Assembly (NCBI GenBank): GCA_963826105.1
Contig: CAWGWA010000003.1
Location: 184,599-248,598 of the forward strand
Source: WHTI01 sp963826105
GTDB lineage: Bacteria > Actinomycetota > CADDZG01 > WHSQ01
Length of the DNA: 64,000 nt
Reading direction: 5' to 3'
Shown: positions 9,264 through 17,717 of the stretch, piece by piece
Numbering within the stretch: the stretch's first letter is position 1
How the letters are laid out: every line of letters starts with the position of its first letter
Notes under the pieces: model-generated
Databases searched by the model: none
Told to the model about the DNA's origin: nothing
What the model saw: only the letters and a program-made list of their open reading frames with translations
Made by a program: the position numbers and the translations under genes

Positions 9264-10415
9264 GATTGCGGAAGGCCGAGTTCGCGTGCGATCAAGATGC
9301 GCATGACTTCCGATGTTCCCTCACCGATCTCGAGGATCTTCGAGTCGCGGAAGTGCCGGCACACTGGGAACTCCTCGATATAGCCGTAGCCACCGTGCAC
9401 CTGTACCGCGTCCCGGGCGCAGTCGACCGCGATCTCCGAGGCGTAGAGCTTGGCGATAGCGGCTTCCTTCTTGTAGGGACGCCCCCGTTCCTTGAGCCAC
9501 GCGGCCCGGTGATACGCGGAGCGCGCCAGCGAGGTCTTCATCTCCATGTCGGCGATCTTGAACTGGATCGCCTGGAATGCGCCGATCTGCTGGCCGAACG
9601 CGGTCCGCTCCTGCGAGTACTTCACGCACTCATCGACGCAGCCCTGGGCGAGACCCACGGCGAGCGCGGCGATCGCGATCCGACCGTCGTCGAGGATCTT
9701 GAGGAAGTTGCGGAAGCCCTCTCCCCGGCCCCCGAGCAGGTTCTCTTCCGGCACGCGCACGTCGTTGAACGACAGTTCGTGGGTATCGGAATGCCACCAG
9801 CCCATCTTCCGGTATGACTTGCCGACCTCGAAGCCGGGGGTCCCCGCCGGCACGATGATCGCGGAGATCTCCTTCTTGCCCCCCGGGGTGTCGGTGACGC
9901 GCGGTGACGGTGACGAACTGCGTGATCGGGGTCCCCGAGTTCGTGATGAAGGACTTCGAACCGTTGATCACCCACTCACCTGCATCGATCTTGGCAGTTG
10001 TCTTGGTGGCTCCCGCATCCGACCCGCCGCCGGGCTCGGTGAGCCCGAAACCGGCCAGGGCCTCACCGCTCGCAAGGGTTGGGAGGTACTGCTGTTTCTG
10101 ATCTTCGGTCCCGAAATGCCACACCGGCATGGCACCCAAGCCAACGGCGGCCTCTAACGTGATCGCAAGCGACGAGTCGACCCGAGCAAGTTCCTCGATC
10201 GCGAGGCACAGGGTGAGGAAGTCGGCCCCCGAGCCCCCGTATTCCTCGGGGAACGGGAGCCCGAACAAGCCGAGATCGGCCATCTGCTTGACCGCGTCCA
10301 TCGGAAGCTCATGCTCCTCATCCCAGCGTTCGGCGTTGGGACGTATCGCATCGTCTACGAAAGCGCGGACGGTCTTCTGAAACTCCTGCTGTTCAGGAGA
10401 GAGATCGAGATCCAT
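9260..10415 (-). CDS. Acyl-CoA dehydrogenase (frameshift near 9899)
   Basis: The reading starts at the ATG at 10415 (MDLDLSPEQQEFQKTVRAF) and runs to FVTVTA, where the frame breaks near 9899. It resumes as RVTDTPGGKKEISAIIVPAG and ends at 9260, giving about 385 residues, normal for the family. Restoring one CG in the GCGCGT tract joins the frames as TARVTD. Family motifs are visible: FGLTEPGGGSDAG, FITNSG, and near the end the HGGYGYIEEFPV and GTSEVMRILIAREL stretches with the FAD-binding C-terminal helix. It oxidises an acyl-CoA at the alpha-beta bond. The substrate is unclear, perhaps short or branched-chain. Confidence 0.85.
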
Positions 10416-10455
10416 CGAATGAGACTAGTGCACCTTGCTCGGCGGTGAACGTCGG

Positions 10456-11730
10456 TTAATCGAACAGCTTGGAGAGTTTCGCCTTGGAAGCCAGGGACCC
10501 ATGCACGCGCAGTCGGCGGCGAAGGAGCGCCCAGCGTGGATCGAAGCGCCCCACGGCGATCTTCGCCCAGTCGCCCGAGTCTGATTCGAGGCGCAGGGCT
10601 GCGTTCCCGGAGGCTCCCGGGCGCGCCTCGACGTGATCGCCCACGACGAACAGGTGCCAGGCCTCGCCGTCGGTGAAGGTCCACTCGAGCGGGCCTTCGA
10701 GAGAGCGGGCGACATCGACGTCCATAGCCCGAGCCATGCCCTCGAAGAGGATCTCGAAGGCTTCGGGCTTGAGCTTGGGCTCGCGCGAATCGTCGCCGAG
10801 CACTCCGGACTCGATCAGGACCAGCAACCTCTGCGCGCGTTCCTCGTAGGTCAATGACAGATCGTCGCGAGCGAACATCTTGATCTCGCGCGGGTTGATG
10901 CCCACATCGTTCAACTGGTTCTCAAGCGACCGAAGTCCAAAGGCGTAGATCTCTCCCAGGGTGAAGTCGAAGCACTCGGTGTAGCTGGGATCGAGGTTCG
11001 GTGGGATGAAGACGCCGACCATCCAAGGAATGACACGATCGAACATCTCGATCGCGGCCGACCGGCATTCCTTGGAGTGATGAACCAACTCATCGAGGAA
11101 CTTAGCGCCGAAGGCAACGTGCCGCTTCTCGTCGCGTGCCGTCTGCGTAAGTCCGTACGCGAGCCCCGGAAGGATGTCCCTCTTCTGCAGATAGCGATGG
11201 ATGAAGTGCTCGCCTGGGATCGCCAGGACCGCCTCGATGATCACGTGGCACAGCACGACCGACTGGGTCAGCAGCGGCCGATCCCGCGGCTTCTTCCTCA
11301 ACGCGTCGGCGATGCTCTCGAGTTCGTTGAACACTTGCGTGAAGCCCCAAGTGAGATTCCCCTCGACCGCGCTCAGGGTCGACATCGGGTCCTCGCCCTG
11401 GCCCGCTACCTCGCGCAGCCAGCGATCTAGGAACACACGGTGTCTCGCCTCGTCGACGATCTGCGTCGCCAGGAAAGCGCGTGCATCGTCGAACGGGGTG
11501 GCATCGAGGACCGCCGACAGGGTCCGGGCCTCGGTGTCCACGCCCTTGAGGAACATGGCGTAGTTCCACAGGGCGGCCTCGCGCTGGCGCTCGTCGAGCT
11601 CCTCGGTCCACTGCTTGGCGTCCAGCGAGAAGTCGATCGCGCTCGAGCTCCAGGGGTGGTCCTCCCACGCCCGGTAGAGGTCCCGGTAGGAGGCATTCCG
11701 TAGGTCCGAGTGGTCCGGCTGGTCCGTCAT
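10456..11730 (-). CDS. R2-like ferritin-fold di-iron protein fused to SCP2 sterol-carrier domain
   Basis: Starting at the ATG at 11730 (MTDQPDHSDLRN) gives 424 residues. Residues 40-290 form an R2-type four-helix bundle with a full set of carboxylate-bridged metal ligands: E67, E94 and H97 (DEARH), E166 (IIEAV), E201 and H204 (DEKRHV). Residues from about 325 to the end match an SCP2 lipid-binding domain, including ALRLESDSGDWAKIAVGRFDP. The first half resembles R2-like ligand-binding oxidases and related oxygenases rather than class I ribonucleotide reductase. A lipid-binding tail suggests a lipophilic or CoA-bound substrate (inference). It is divergent from the acyl-CoA dehydrogenase at 11853. 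Confidence 0.8.
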   Translation of the reverse strand: MTDQPDHSDLRNASYRDLYRAWEDHPWSSSAIDFSLDAKQWTEELDERQREAALWNYAMFLKGVDTEARTLSAVLDATPFDDARAFLATQIVDEARHRVFLDRWLREVAGQGEDPMSTLSAVEGNLTWGFTQVFNELESIADALRKKPRDRPLLTQSVVLCHVIIEAVLAIPGEHFIHRYLQKRDILPGLAYGLTQTARDEKRHVAFGAKFLDELVHHSKECRSAAIEMFDRVIPWMVGVFIPPNLDPSYTECFDFTLGEIYAFGLRSLENQLNDVGINPREIKMFARDDLSLTYEERAQRLLVLIESGVLGDDSREPKLKPEAFEILFEGMARAMDVDVARSLEGPLEWTFTDGEAWHLFVVGDHVEARPGASGNAALRLESDSGDWAKIAVGRFDPRWALLRRRLRVHGSLASKAKLSKLFD

Positions 11731-11804
11731 GCCCCCAGTGTGCCTGAAAGCTGGGCCGAAGTGCCTCCGAGATGCTTGCAGGTGTTCTATCCTGGGCATA
11801 GAAA

Positions 11805-11822
11805 CTTGACTAGGCAGTCAAG
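11805..11822. promoter_or_regulatory. Palindromic operator (TetR-type) between divergent genes
   Basis: CTTGACT-AGGC-AGTCAAG, perfect 7-base arms around a 4-base spacer, lies 30 bases before the acyl-CoA dehydrogenase start and about 75 bases before the R2/SCP2 gene. Its size and symmetry are typical of TetR/FadR-like repressors that control acyl-CoA genes. No such repressor gene is in the window. Confidence 0.6.
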
Positions 11823-11852
11823 AGTCGGCCTTTACCGCAGGAGGATGGGACC

Positions 11853-13043
11853 GTGGATTTCTCACTGACCGAAGAGCAGATCGAGCTACAGAAGTGGGCG
11901 CACGAGTTCGCCGAGAAGGAGATTCGCCCGTATGCGGCGGAGTACGACGAGTCCGAGGAGTTCCCTTGGCCCGTCCTGAAGAAGGCGGCCGACGCCGGCC
12001 TCTACTCGCTGGACGTCTATATGAATGCCCAGCAGGACCCGACCGGGCTGACGCTCCCCCTCATCATGGAAGAGGTCTTCTGGGGTTGCGCGGGCATTGG
12101 ACTCGCGATCTTCGGCACCGGACTTCCGTTGTCGGCCCTCGCGTCGGTCGGCACCCCCGAGCAGCTGTTCGAGTGGGCACCCAAGATGTTCGGCACTCCC
12201 GAGGACCCGAAGATCGCCGCGTTCGGTGTCACCGAGCCGCAGGCGGGATCCGATGTTCGTTCGCTTCGTACCAAGGCCAAGCGTGAGGGCGACGAGTGGG
12301 TCATCAACGGGCAGAAGATCTTCATCACCAACGGTCAGTATGCCGACGTCTACGTGATCGTCGCCACGGTCGACCCAGAACTGGGTCACCGCGGACAAGC
12401 TTCGTTCATCATCCACAAGGACGACCCGGGGATCAGGCCCGGAAAGAAAGAGAAGAAGCTCGGCATCCGCGCGTCGGACACCTCCGAAGTCATCCTCGAG
12501 GACTGCCGCATCCCGGTAGACCGCGTGCTCGGCGGCATCGACCGCCTCGAGGGCAAGCTCGAGAAGGCACGTAAGGGCGAGTCGAGCGGACGTGCCTCGG
12601 CTGCGCTCCGCACTTTCGAGGTCACTCGTCCTTCGGTCGGCGCGCAAGCGGTCGGTATCGCACGAGCCGCGCTCGAGTTCTCGATCGACTACGCCAAGGA
12701 CCGTCAGGCGTTCGGAGTGCCGATCGCGCAGCACCAGTCGGTGCAGAACCACATCGCCGACATGGCCGTCGAGGTCGAGGCCGCTCGTCTCCTCGTCCAC
12801 CGCGCTGCGTGGATGGCAGCATCGGGACAGCCGTTCACCAAGGCCGAGGGCTCGATGTCGAAGCTCAAGGCTTCCGAGGTTGCGGTCTCGGTTACCGAGA
12901 AGGCGATCCAGGTGCTCGGCGGTTACGGCTACATCAAGGACTTCCCGGTCGAGAAGTGGTACCGGGATTCCAAGATCTACACGATCTTCGAAGGCACCAG
13001 CGAGATCCAGCGCATGGTTATCGCTCGCGCCATGACCGCGTAG
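11853..13043 (+). CDS. Acyl-CoA dehydrogenase
   Basis: 396 residues from a GTG at 11853 preceded by a strong GGAGGA ribosome site. It has the usual N-terminal helical domain (MDFSLTEEQIELQKWAHEF), the flavin and substrate loop FGVTEPQAGSDVRSL, FITNGQ, and the C-terminal HGGYG-equivalent LGGYGYIKDFPVEKWYRD plus EGTSEIQRMVIARAM. The protein is intact. An inverted repeat just upstream suggests repression by an acyl-CoA-responsive regulator. It is followed after 7 bases by the DUF1295 gene, so a lipid-related operon with it and the thioesterase (13821) is likely. Confidence 0.92.
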   Translation: MDFSLTEEQIELQKWAHEFAEKEIRPYAAEYDESEEFPWPVLKKAADAGLYSLDVYMNAQQDPTGLTLPLIMEEVFWGCAGIGLAIFGTGLPLSALASVGTPEQLFEWAPKMFGTPEDPKIAAFGVTEPQAGSDVRSLRTKAKREGDEWVINGQKIFITNGQYADVYVIVATVDPELGHRGQASFIIHKDDPGIRPGKKEKKLGIRASDTSEVILEDCRIPVDRVLGGIDRLEGKLEKARKGESSGRASAALRTFEVTRPSVGAQAVGIARAALEFSIDYAKDRQAFGVPIAQHQSVQNHIADMAVEVEAARLLVHRAAWMAASGQPFTKAEGSMSKLKASEVAVSVTEKAIQVLGGYGYIKDFPVEKWYRDSKIYTIFEGTSEIQRMVIARAMTA

Positions 13044-13050
13044 ACAAGGC

Positions 13051-13824
13051 GTGCTCGCCACGTCGTTGATCGGCCTCGCGGCCGTCCTCGCATTCATGAC
13101 GTTGATCTGGATCGTGAGCGTGGCGAAGACCGACGCCAGCATCGTCGACCCGATGTGGGGACTCGCATTCGTCGTCCTCCTCTTGACCTACGTGATCCGC
13201 GAGGGCAGCTCCGATCGAGCGAGCCTGCTGCTCGTCCTCGTCGGTCTGTGGGCGGTGCGCCTGTTCGGCTATCTCGCGTGGCGAAAGCGCGGCGAGCCCG
13301 AGGACTACCGCTACCAGGCGATGCGCGATCGAGCCGGCGGTTCCTTCGCCTTCCGGAGCCTGGTCGTTGTCTTCTGGCTTCAGGGTCTCCTCGCCTGGAT
13401 CATCTCGGCGCCGCTGCTCTCCGCCGCCCACTACGGCGGGGATCTCGGCCCTCTCGACTACGTCGCGATCGCTCTGTGGGCCGTCGGGCTCTACTTCGAG
13501 ACCGCCGGCGATCTGCAGCTGGCACGCTTCAAGTCCGATCCGGCCAGCAAAGGCAAAGTGATGGACCGGGGGCTGTGGCGCTACACGCGCCACCCGAACT
13601 ACTTCGGTGACTTCACGGTGTGGTGGGCATACGGCCTCGTCGCCGTAGCCGCCGGAGGATGGTGGAGCCTCTTCGGTCCTCTGCTGATGAGCGTGTTGCT
13701 CTTGAAGGTCTCGGGCGTAGCTCTACTCGAGAAGAAACTCGAGAGCAGCCGCGAGGGCTACCGGGAATACGCGCAGCGAACCAACGCTTTCTTTCCATGG
13801 CGTCCAAAGACGGGAGAGGCATGA
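13051..13824 (+). CDS. DUF1295 membrane protein (steroid 5-alpha-reductase-like)
   Basis: 257 residues from a GTG at 13051, seven bases after the acyl-CoA dehydrogenase stop. It has about six membrane segments and the C-terminal family signature RGLWRYTRHPNYFGDF followed by YREYAQRTNAFFPW, shared by DUF1295, steroid reductase and isoprenylcysteine methyltransferase-like proteins. It may act as a reductase or methyltransferase on a lipid in the membrane; the exact reaction is unknown. Its TGA overlaps the ATG of the thioesterase gene by four bases (ATGA). Confidence 0.88.
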   Translation: MLATSLIGLAAVLAFMTLIWIVSVAKTDASIVDPMWGLAFVVLLLTYVIREGSSDRASLLLVLVGLWAVRLFGYLAWRKRGEPEDYRYQAMRDRAGGSFAFRSLVVVFWLQGLLAWIISAPLLSAAHYGGDLGPLDYVAIALWAVGLYFETAGDLQLARFKSDPASKGKVMDRGLWRYTRHPNYFGDFTVWWAYGLVAVAAGGWWSLFGPLLMSVLLLKVSGVALLEKKLESSREGYREYAQRTNAFFPWRPKTGEA

Positions 13825-14624
13825 GCACGGTGTTCGACCGAGACACCGCCGTTACGTCCCTGGGAGACGGGACCTACGAGGCCGCGATCGGCGAGGCATG
13901 GCAGATCGTTCACGGTCCGAACGGCGGCTACCTCGCGTCCGTCATCCAGAACGCGATGACCCGTGAGGTCGATGACCCGGGCCGCTCGATACGATCCCTG
14001 ACCGTGCACTTCCTACGCGCGGCCCCCGAGGGAACCGTGCGCATCGAGGTCGTCAAGGAGCGCGAGGGGAAGTCGGTCACATCCGTTTCGGCCAGGTTGT
14101 TCGACGGCGACCGGCTGCTGGCGATCGCGCTCGGAGCGTTCTCGAGCTCGTTCCCCAGCATCGAACTCGATGAGGCACCGATGCCCGACGTGGCACCGCC
14201 GGATGAGATCGAGGACTTCCCGGTCGAGGTCTTCCCCCGACACCTGCAGAATTTCGTCTACAAGCACGCTCTGGGAGACGCTTTGTTCACCGGCTCCGAC
14301 CGGGCCGAGGTCGGTGCCTGGATCCGCCTCGCCGAGCCCCGCCTCCTCGATCCGCTGATGCTGACGACGCTGGCCGACACCGCTCCGCCGTCGGTGTTCC
14401 CGCGACTCGACCGTCCGAACGCGGCCCCGACGATCGATCTCACCGTCCACTTCCGCTCGCCGATCCCCGACGATGTGAAACCCGAGGACTTCTATCTCGT
14501 GGTCGTGCGCTCGAAGCTCAGCCGCGACGGCTTCTTCGAAGAGGACGGCGAGATCTACACGGAGTCGGGACTGCTCTTGGCTCAGTCTCGCCAGTTGGCG
14601 CTGCTACTCCCTCCCCGAGAGTAG
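13821..14624 (+). CDS. Acyl-CoA thioesterase, double hotdog fold (TesB/FadM-like)
   Basis: Starting at the ATG at 13821 (MSTVFDRDTAV), which overlaps the preceding stop, gives 267 residues. The first hotdog repeat shows HGPNGGYLASVIQNAM and SLTVHFLRAAPEGTVRIEVV; the second ends with GLLLAQSRQLALL, a typical end of TesB-like thioesterases. It would hydrolyse acyl-CoA to free acid and CoA. Its 3' end overlaps the convergent hydrolase gene by 21 bases. Confidence 0.87.
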   Translation: MSTVFDRDTAVTSLGDGTYEAAIGEAWQIVHGPNGGYLASVIQNAMTREVDDPGRSIRSLTVHFLRAAPEGTVRIEVVKEREGKSVTSVSARLFDGDRLLAIALGAFSSSFPSIELDEAPMPDVAPPDEIEDFPVEVFPRHLQNFVYKHALGDALFTGSDRAEVGAWIRLAEPRLLDPLMLTTLADTAPPSVFPRLDRPNAAPTIDLTVHFRSPIPDDVKPEDFYLVVVRSKLSRDGFFEEDGEIYTESGLLLAQSRQLALLLPPRE

Positions 14625-15467
14625 AAACGAGCGCACTACCTCGAGGTACTTCGCGTTCTCCTCGATGAACGTCATGTGGGCGGAGTCCTCGAAGATCACG
14701 AGCTGGGCGTCCGGGATGCCGGCCGCAGTCGCCTCGGCCCCCGAGATGTCACACGTCCGGTCGTGACGACCGGTGAGCACGAGCACCGGCTGGGTCACAT
14801 CTTTGAGGCGATCCTCCAGATCGATGTTCCCGTAGTTGTCGAGCGACATCTGCTTGAGGATCCCGGGCGAATAGACCGCGTGCGCGGATTTCGCCATCGC
14901 CTCGGCGATGCGCTGGTCGTACGGGTCTTTGAAGTGGAACGGCATCTGGGCATCCATCAAGCGAGCGACGTCATCACTCGTCTGGGCGGACTGCTCGTCG
15001 GCCCACGACTTGGTGACCTGTTCGCGCAGCTCAACCGGCTCGAAATTGGCAAGGTTCTCGTCCACCTTGGCGAGATACCTCAACGACGGAAGGCCGCTCG
15101 AGATGATCGTCTTCGACGCGGCTCCGGGTTGGTCGCACGCATGTTGCAGCGCCACGAAGGCTCCGAACGAATGGCCCAAGACCAGGTACTCGGTCAGCCC
15201 CATCGCCGCGGCCAGGAGCGACACGTCCGCGGCCATCTGCTCCAGGGTCCAGGTCGACGGGTCGGCATCCGTCGAGCGACCCTGTGCTCGCTGATCGACC
15301 AGGATCAGTTGGAACGCGTCCCCGAGGGGATCGAGGTAGTCGCCGAACTCCGTGTGGTCGAGCCCCGGGCCCCCATGCAGACAGATGAGGGGGTGCCCCG
15401 CGCCCCGCTCGACGATGTAGAGGGAGGTGTCGCCGATGTCTACCAGGCGCCCACCAGGATCGGTCAC
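14604..15467 (-). CDS. Alpha/beta hydrolase, proline iminopeptidase-like
   Basis: 287 residues from a GTG at 15467. The HGGPG oxyanion motif (31-35), the nucleophile elbow GHSFGA (S100), a GRHDRTCD aspartate and the terminal HMTFIEE histidine make a complete catalytic triad of the proline iminopeptidase/haloalkane dehalogenase-like group. It has no signal peptide and is probably cytosolic. It overlaps the upstream HTTM gene by four bases, placing it in the minus-strand operon that begins with the membrane protein at 19581. Confidence 0.87.
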   Translation of the reverse strand: MTDPGGRLVDIGDTSLYIVERGAGHPLICLHGGPGLDHTEFGDYLDPLGDAFQLILVDQRAQGRSTDADPSTWTLEQMAADVSLLAAAMGLTEYLVLGHSFGAFVALQHACDQPGAASKTIISSGLPSLRYLAKVDENLANFEPVELREQVTKSWADEQSAQTSDDVARLMDAQMPFHFKDPYDQRIAEAMAKSAHAVYSPGILKQMSLDNYGNIDLEDRLKDVTQPVLVLTGRHDRTCDISGAEATAAGIPDAQLVIFEDSAHMTFIEENAKYLEVVRSFLLSGRE

Positions 15468-16282
15468 CCGTGCCTCCCTTCGACCGGCACCTTCCGCTGG
15501 CCGAAACGCTCAAGTGGGAGGAACACAGTAAGACAGACCATGTGCGGCCAGAACATGATCGTGATCATCGAGTACGTCATGAAGTGGAACGCGAACGCGA
15601 TGTAAACGTAAAGGCGTGCCAGTTGGTTCCGCAACAACATCACCGGTGACGCCAGCTCGAAGATCACGATGAACCACTGCGTGATGATCAGGAGCCAGGG
15701 CGCGTCTTCGAGCGGACCCGCCAGGAACGTCCCCCGTCGGATGACCGCTCGCATCAACGTCGCGCCGTTGACCCAGTCGAACCCTCCGAAGCGGAACTTG
15801 GCGAACGCCGCCAGGAAATAGGTCGCAACGACACCGAGCTGGATGCAACGGATCGCCCATCCTGCAGACTCATCCGAGCCCTCATCGCGCCAATGCGCCT
15901 TGCCCACCATCGGGAGTACCGCCAGAGCGACGAGGAACGCGAAGCGGTCGTGATCGACCTTGCCGTAAGAGAACGCGATCAGCATCCACTCGAAGAACAA
16001 CAGGAAGACCATCGTTCCCGCGAAGCGCACCAGACGGCCGCTCGCTGCGATCGCGGCGAAAACGAGAAGCGAGTACTTCACGATGTCGACCATCAGCGGC
16101 GTCGGCGTGGGGAGGGGAAGCAACCGGCCGATCATCAGAGGGTGGTACTGATCCGCCGGCATGAGTCCGTTGTCCGCGACCCACGGCCGCAGGACCAAGA
16201 CTTCGAGCAGGATGAACAGGTAGATCAAGGTGCGGAACCATGCGATCCGAGCGCGCGGCATCGGCGCGAAGAGCCACTTCAC
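15464..16282 (-). CDS. HTTM-domain membrane protein (gamma-carboxylase-like)
   Basis: 272 residues with about six or seven membrane helices and the fold pattern of HTTM (horizontally transferred transmembrane, vitamin K-dependent carboxylase-related) proteins, including YFLAAFAKFRFGGFDWVNG and FELASPVMLL near the end. Bacterial members are often encoded with a small anchored partner, as here (16279-16722, overlapping by four bases). The reaction is unknown. Confidence 0.75.
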   Translation of the reverse strand: MKWLFAPMPRARIAWFRTLIYLFILLEVLVLRPWVADNGLMPADQYHPLMIGRLLPLPTPTPLMVDIVKYSLLVFAAIAASGRLVRFAGTMVFLLFFEWMLIAFSYGKVDHDRFAFLVALAVLPMVGKAHWRDEGSDESAGWAIRCIQLGVVATYFLAAFAKFRFGGFDWVNGATLMRAVIRRGTFLAGPLEDAPWLLIITQWFIVIFELASPVMLLRNQLARLYVYIAFAFHFMTYSMITIMFWPHMVCLTVFLPLERFGQRKVPVEGRHG

Positions 16283-16722
16283 GGGATCTCCAGAGCGCCG
16301 AGGACCTCGACCGATTCGCCGACCGAGCGGCCGTCCTCGAGGTCGTAGGTGCGCTGGCGGATCTCGAGGACCTCATACGGGAACGGCTCATCGTGGATGT
16401 TTTCGTAGGCCTCGACCATCCAGCCGAGGACCCGCTCGGGAGGCTCGGCGAGCTTGCCGAGCTGGCCCTCGATGTCGGCGGGGCGCGTCCCGAAGGCCGT
16501 GAACCCCAGCCTCGTCCACTCTCCCGACTCATCCTGCGCGTACATCTCGATGGCGCGGACCTCACCGTCGAGTTCCTGCTTGGTCGAGTACATCCGGAAC
16601 GGACCGAACGGGAAGTTGTCGTCATCGCCGAAGAAGGTTCCCCAAAGCAGCAGGACGACGATGACGCCCGACAGAAGGAGGCGGATCCTTTTGGTCCGAG
16701 GACTCAGCGCGTTATCAGTCAC
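16279..16722 (-). CDS. Small membrane-anchored partner of the HTTM protein
   Basis: The best start is the GTG at 16722 (MTDNALSPRTKRIRLLLSG), which overlaps the end of the repaired sulfotransferase by eight bases; an ATG at 16743 is also possible. The product is about 147 residues: one membrane helix (near 14-30) after a basic N-terminus, then a soluble domain of about 115 residues with the WGTFFGDDDNFPFGPFRMYS stretch. I do not recognise a named family, but short anchored proteins with this FGPFRMY-like motif accompany bacterial HTTM proteins. Confidence 0.7.
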   Translation of the reverse strand: MTDNALSPRTKRIRLLLSGVIVVLLLWGTFFGDDDNFPFGPFRMYSTKQELDGEVRAIEMYAQDESGEWTRLGFTAFGTRPADIEGQLGKLAEPPERVLGWMVEAYENIHDEPFPYEVLEIRQRTYDLEDGRSVGESVEVLGALEIP

Positions 16723-17666
16723 CGGTACGAAGGGGATAGCCATAGCGGCGCAGGTACGGCAAGGCGACGAGGGTCGCGATGCGACGTTCCATCTTGGTCT
16801 GAGAGGTGCGCCACTCGAGCGCGGTCCTGGATGACGAGCTCTCCGGACACGAAGCGGGACGGGTTCCCGGCGATCGTGTGGTTAGGCCCCAGGGTCAACG
16901 TGCGCTCGTCGACGAACGGAGTGCTCGCGTCGGCCTCCCCCACCAGCTCCGTGACCGCATCTGCCGTCGCCTTCGGTGCGGCGACGAAGTCTTCGTACCG
17001 CAGTCGCATCTTGCGGTCCTCGGGCAGACGCTTTAGAACCATCTCTGCCTCCATCGTGAGCACATCCCAGCGAACCGTCGCATCGAGGGCGTTCCGCCGC
17101 GGCACCTCCTTGCCCTCTCCGAAGACCGACCCGTGGCGGCTGTGCCCCCACGAATAGGCCGAAGCACGAGGGTCACGGGTCATCTGGACGCAATAGAGGT
17201 CGACCCCCTCGAGGAGGCGAACCACCGCGGCGTACGAAGGGCGCTTGGACGAATCGACGATCACCGACGCCCCCGTAACCTCGGCGAGGGCCGCATAGAC
17301 GCGTGCCATGACCGCAGTGAAGTTCTCGAGCGCCGGCCAGCTCCCCGTTTGTTGGTAGCGGAGGATCTTCCGAAGGTTCCGCTCCGTGACCACCTCGCGC
17401 TGCCATCGGCCCGCGTCGTCGACGGGAACGTCCTTCAGTCGCTCGAGGACCTCAGACCACACCGGACAGGCCGAGAGAGGCTGCCCGCAAGCACACGATG
17501 CGTCGTTCTTGGCTACCGGATCCCACAGATAGCGGATCTCGCCGGCGGAGAAGAACCCCTCGTGTTCGCCGATGACGTTGGCGAAGATCGTGCTTCCGCT
17601 GCGACCGCGCCCCAGGACATAGAGAACCTTGACCGGTGAGGCGGACGGCTGGTCACTCGGAGACAA
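16715..17666 (-). CDS. Sulfotransferase family protein (frameshift near 16820)
   Basis: The TTG start at 17666 leads into the PAPS-binding loop YVLGRGRSGSTIFANVIGE (about 15-33). SSKRPSYA and QMTRDPRASAYSW match the 3'-phosphate-binding region. The C-terminus read without correction (VAHLSDQDGTSHRD) is atypical. Restoring one CG/GC in CCGCGC near 16820 gives DRALEWRTSQTKMERR and then LPYLRRYGYPL, the expected sulfotransferase end, with a stop at 16715. It would transfer sulfate from PAPS to a glycan or lipid acceptor. It lies in the minus-strand surface-modification cluster. Confidence 0.82.
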
Positions 17667-17717
17667 GGACGGTCCTTCGGTAATGGTTCACGGGGAGGGC
17701 TGAATGATATCGGGGAA

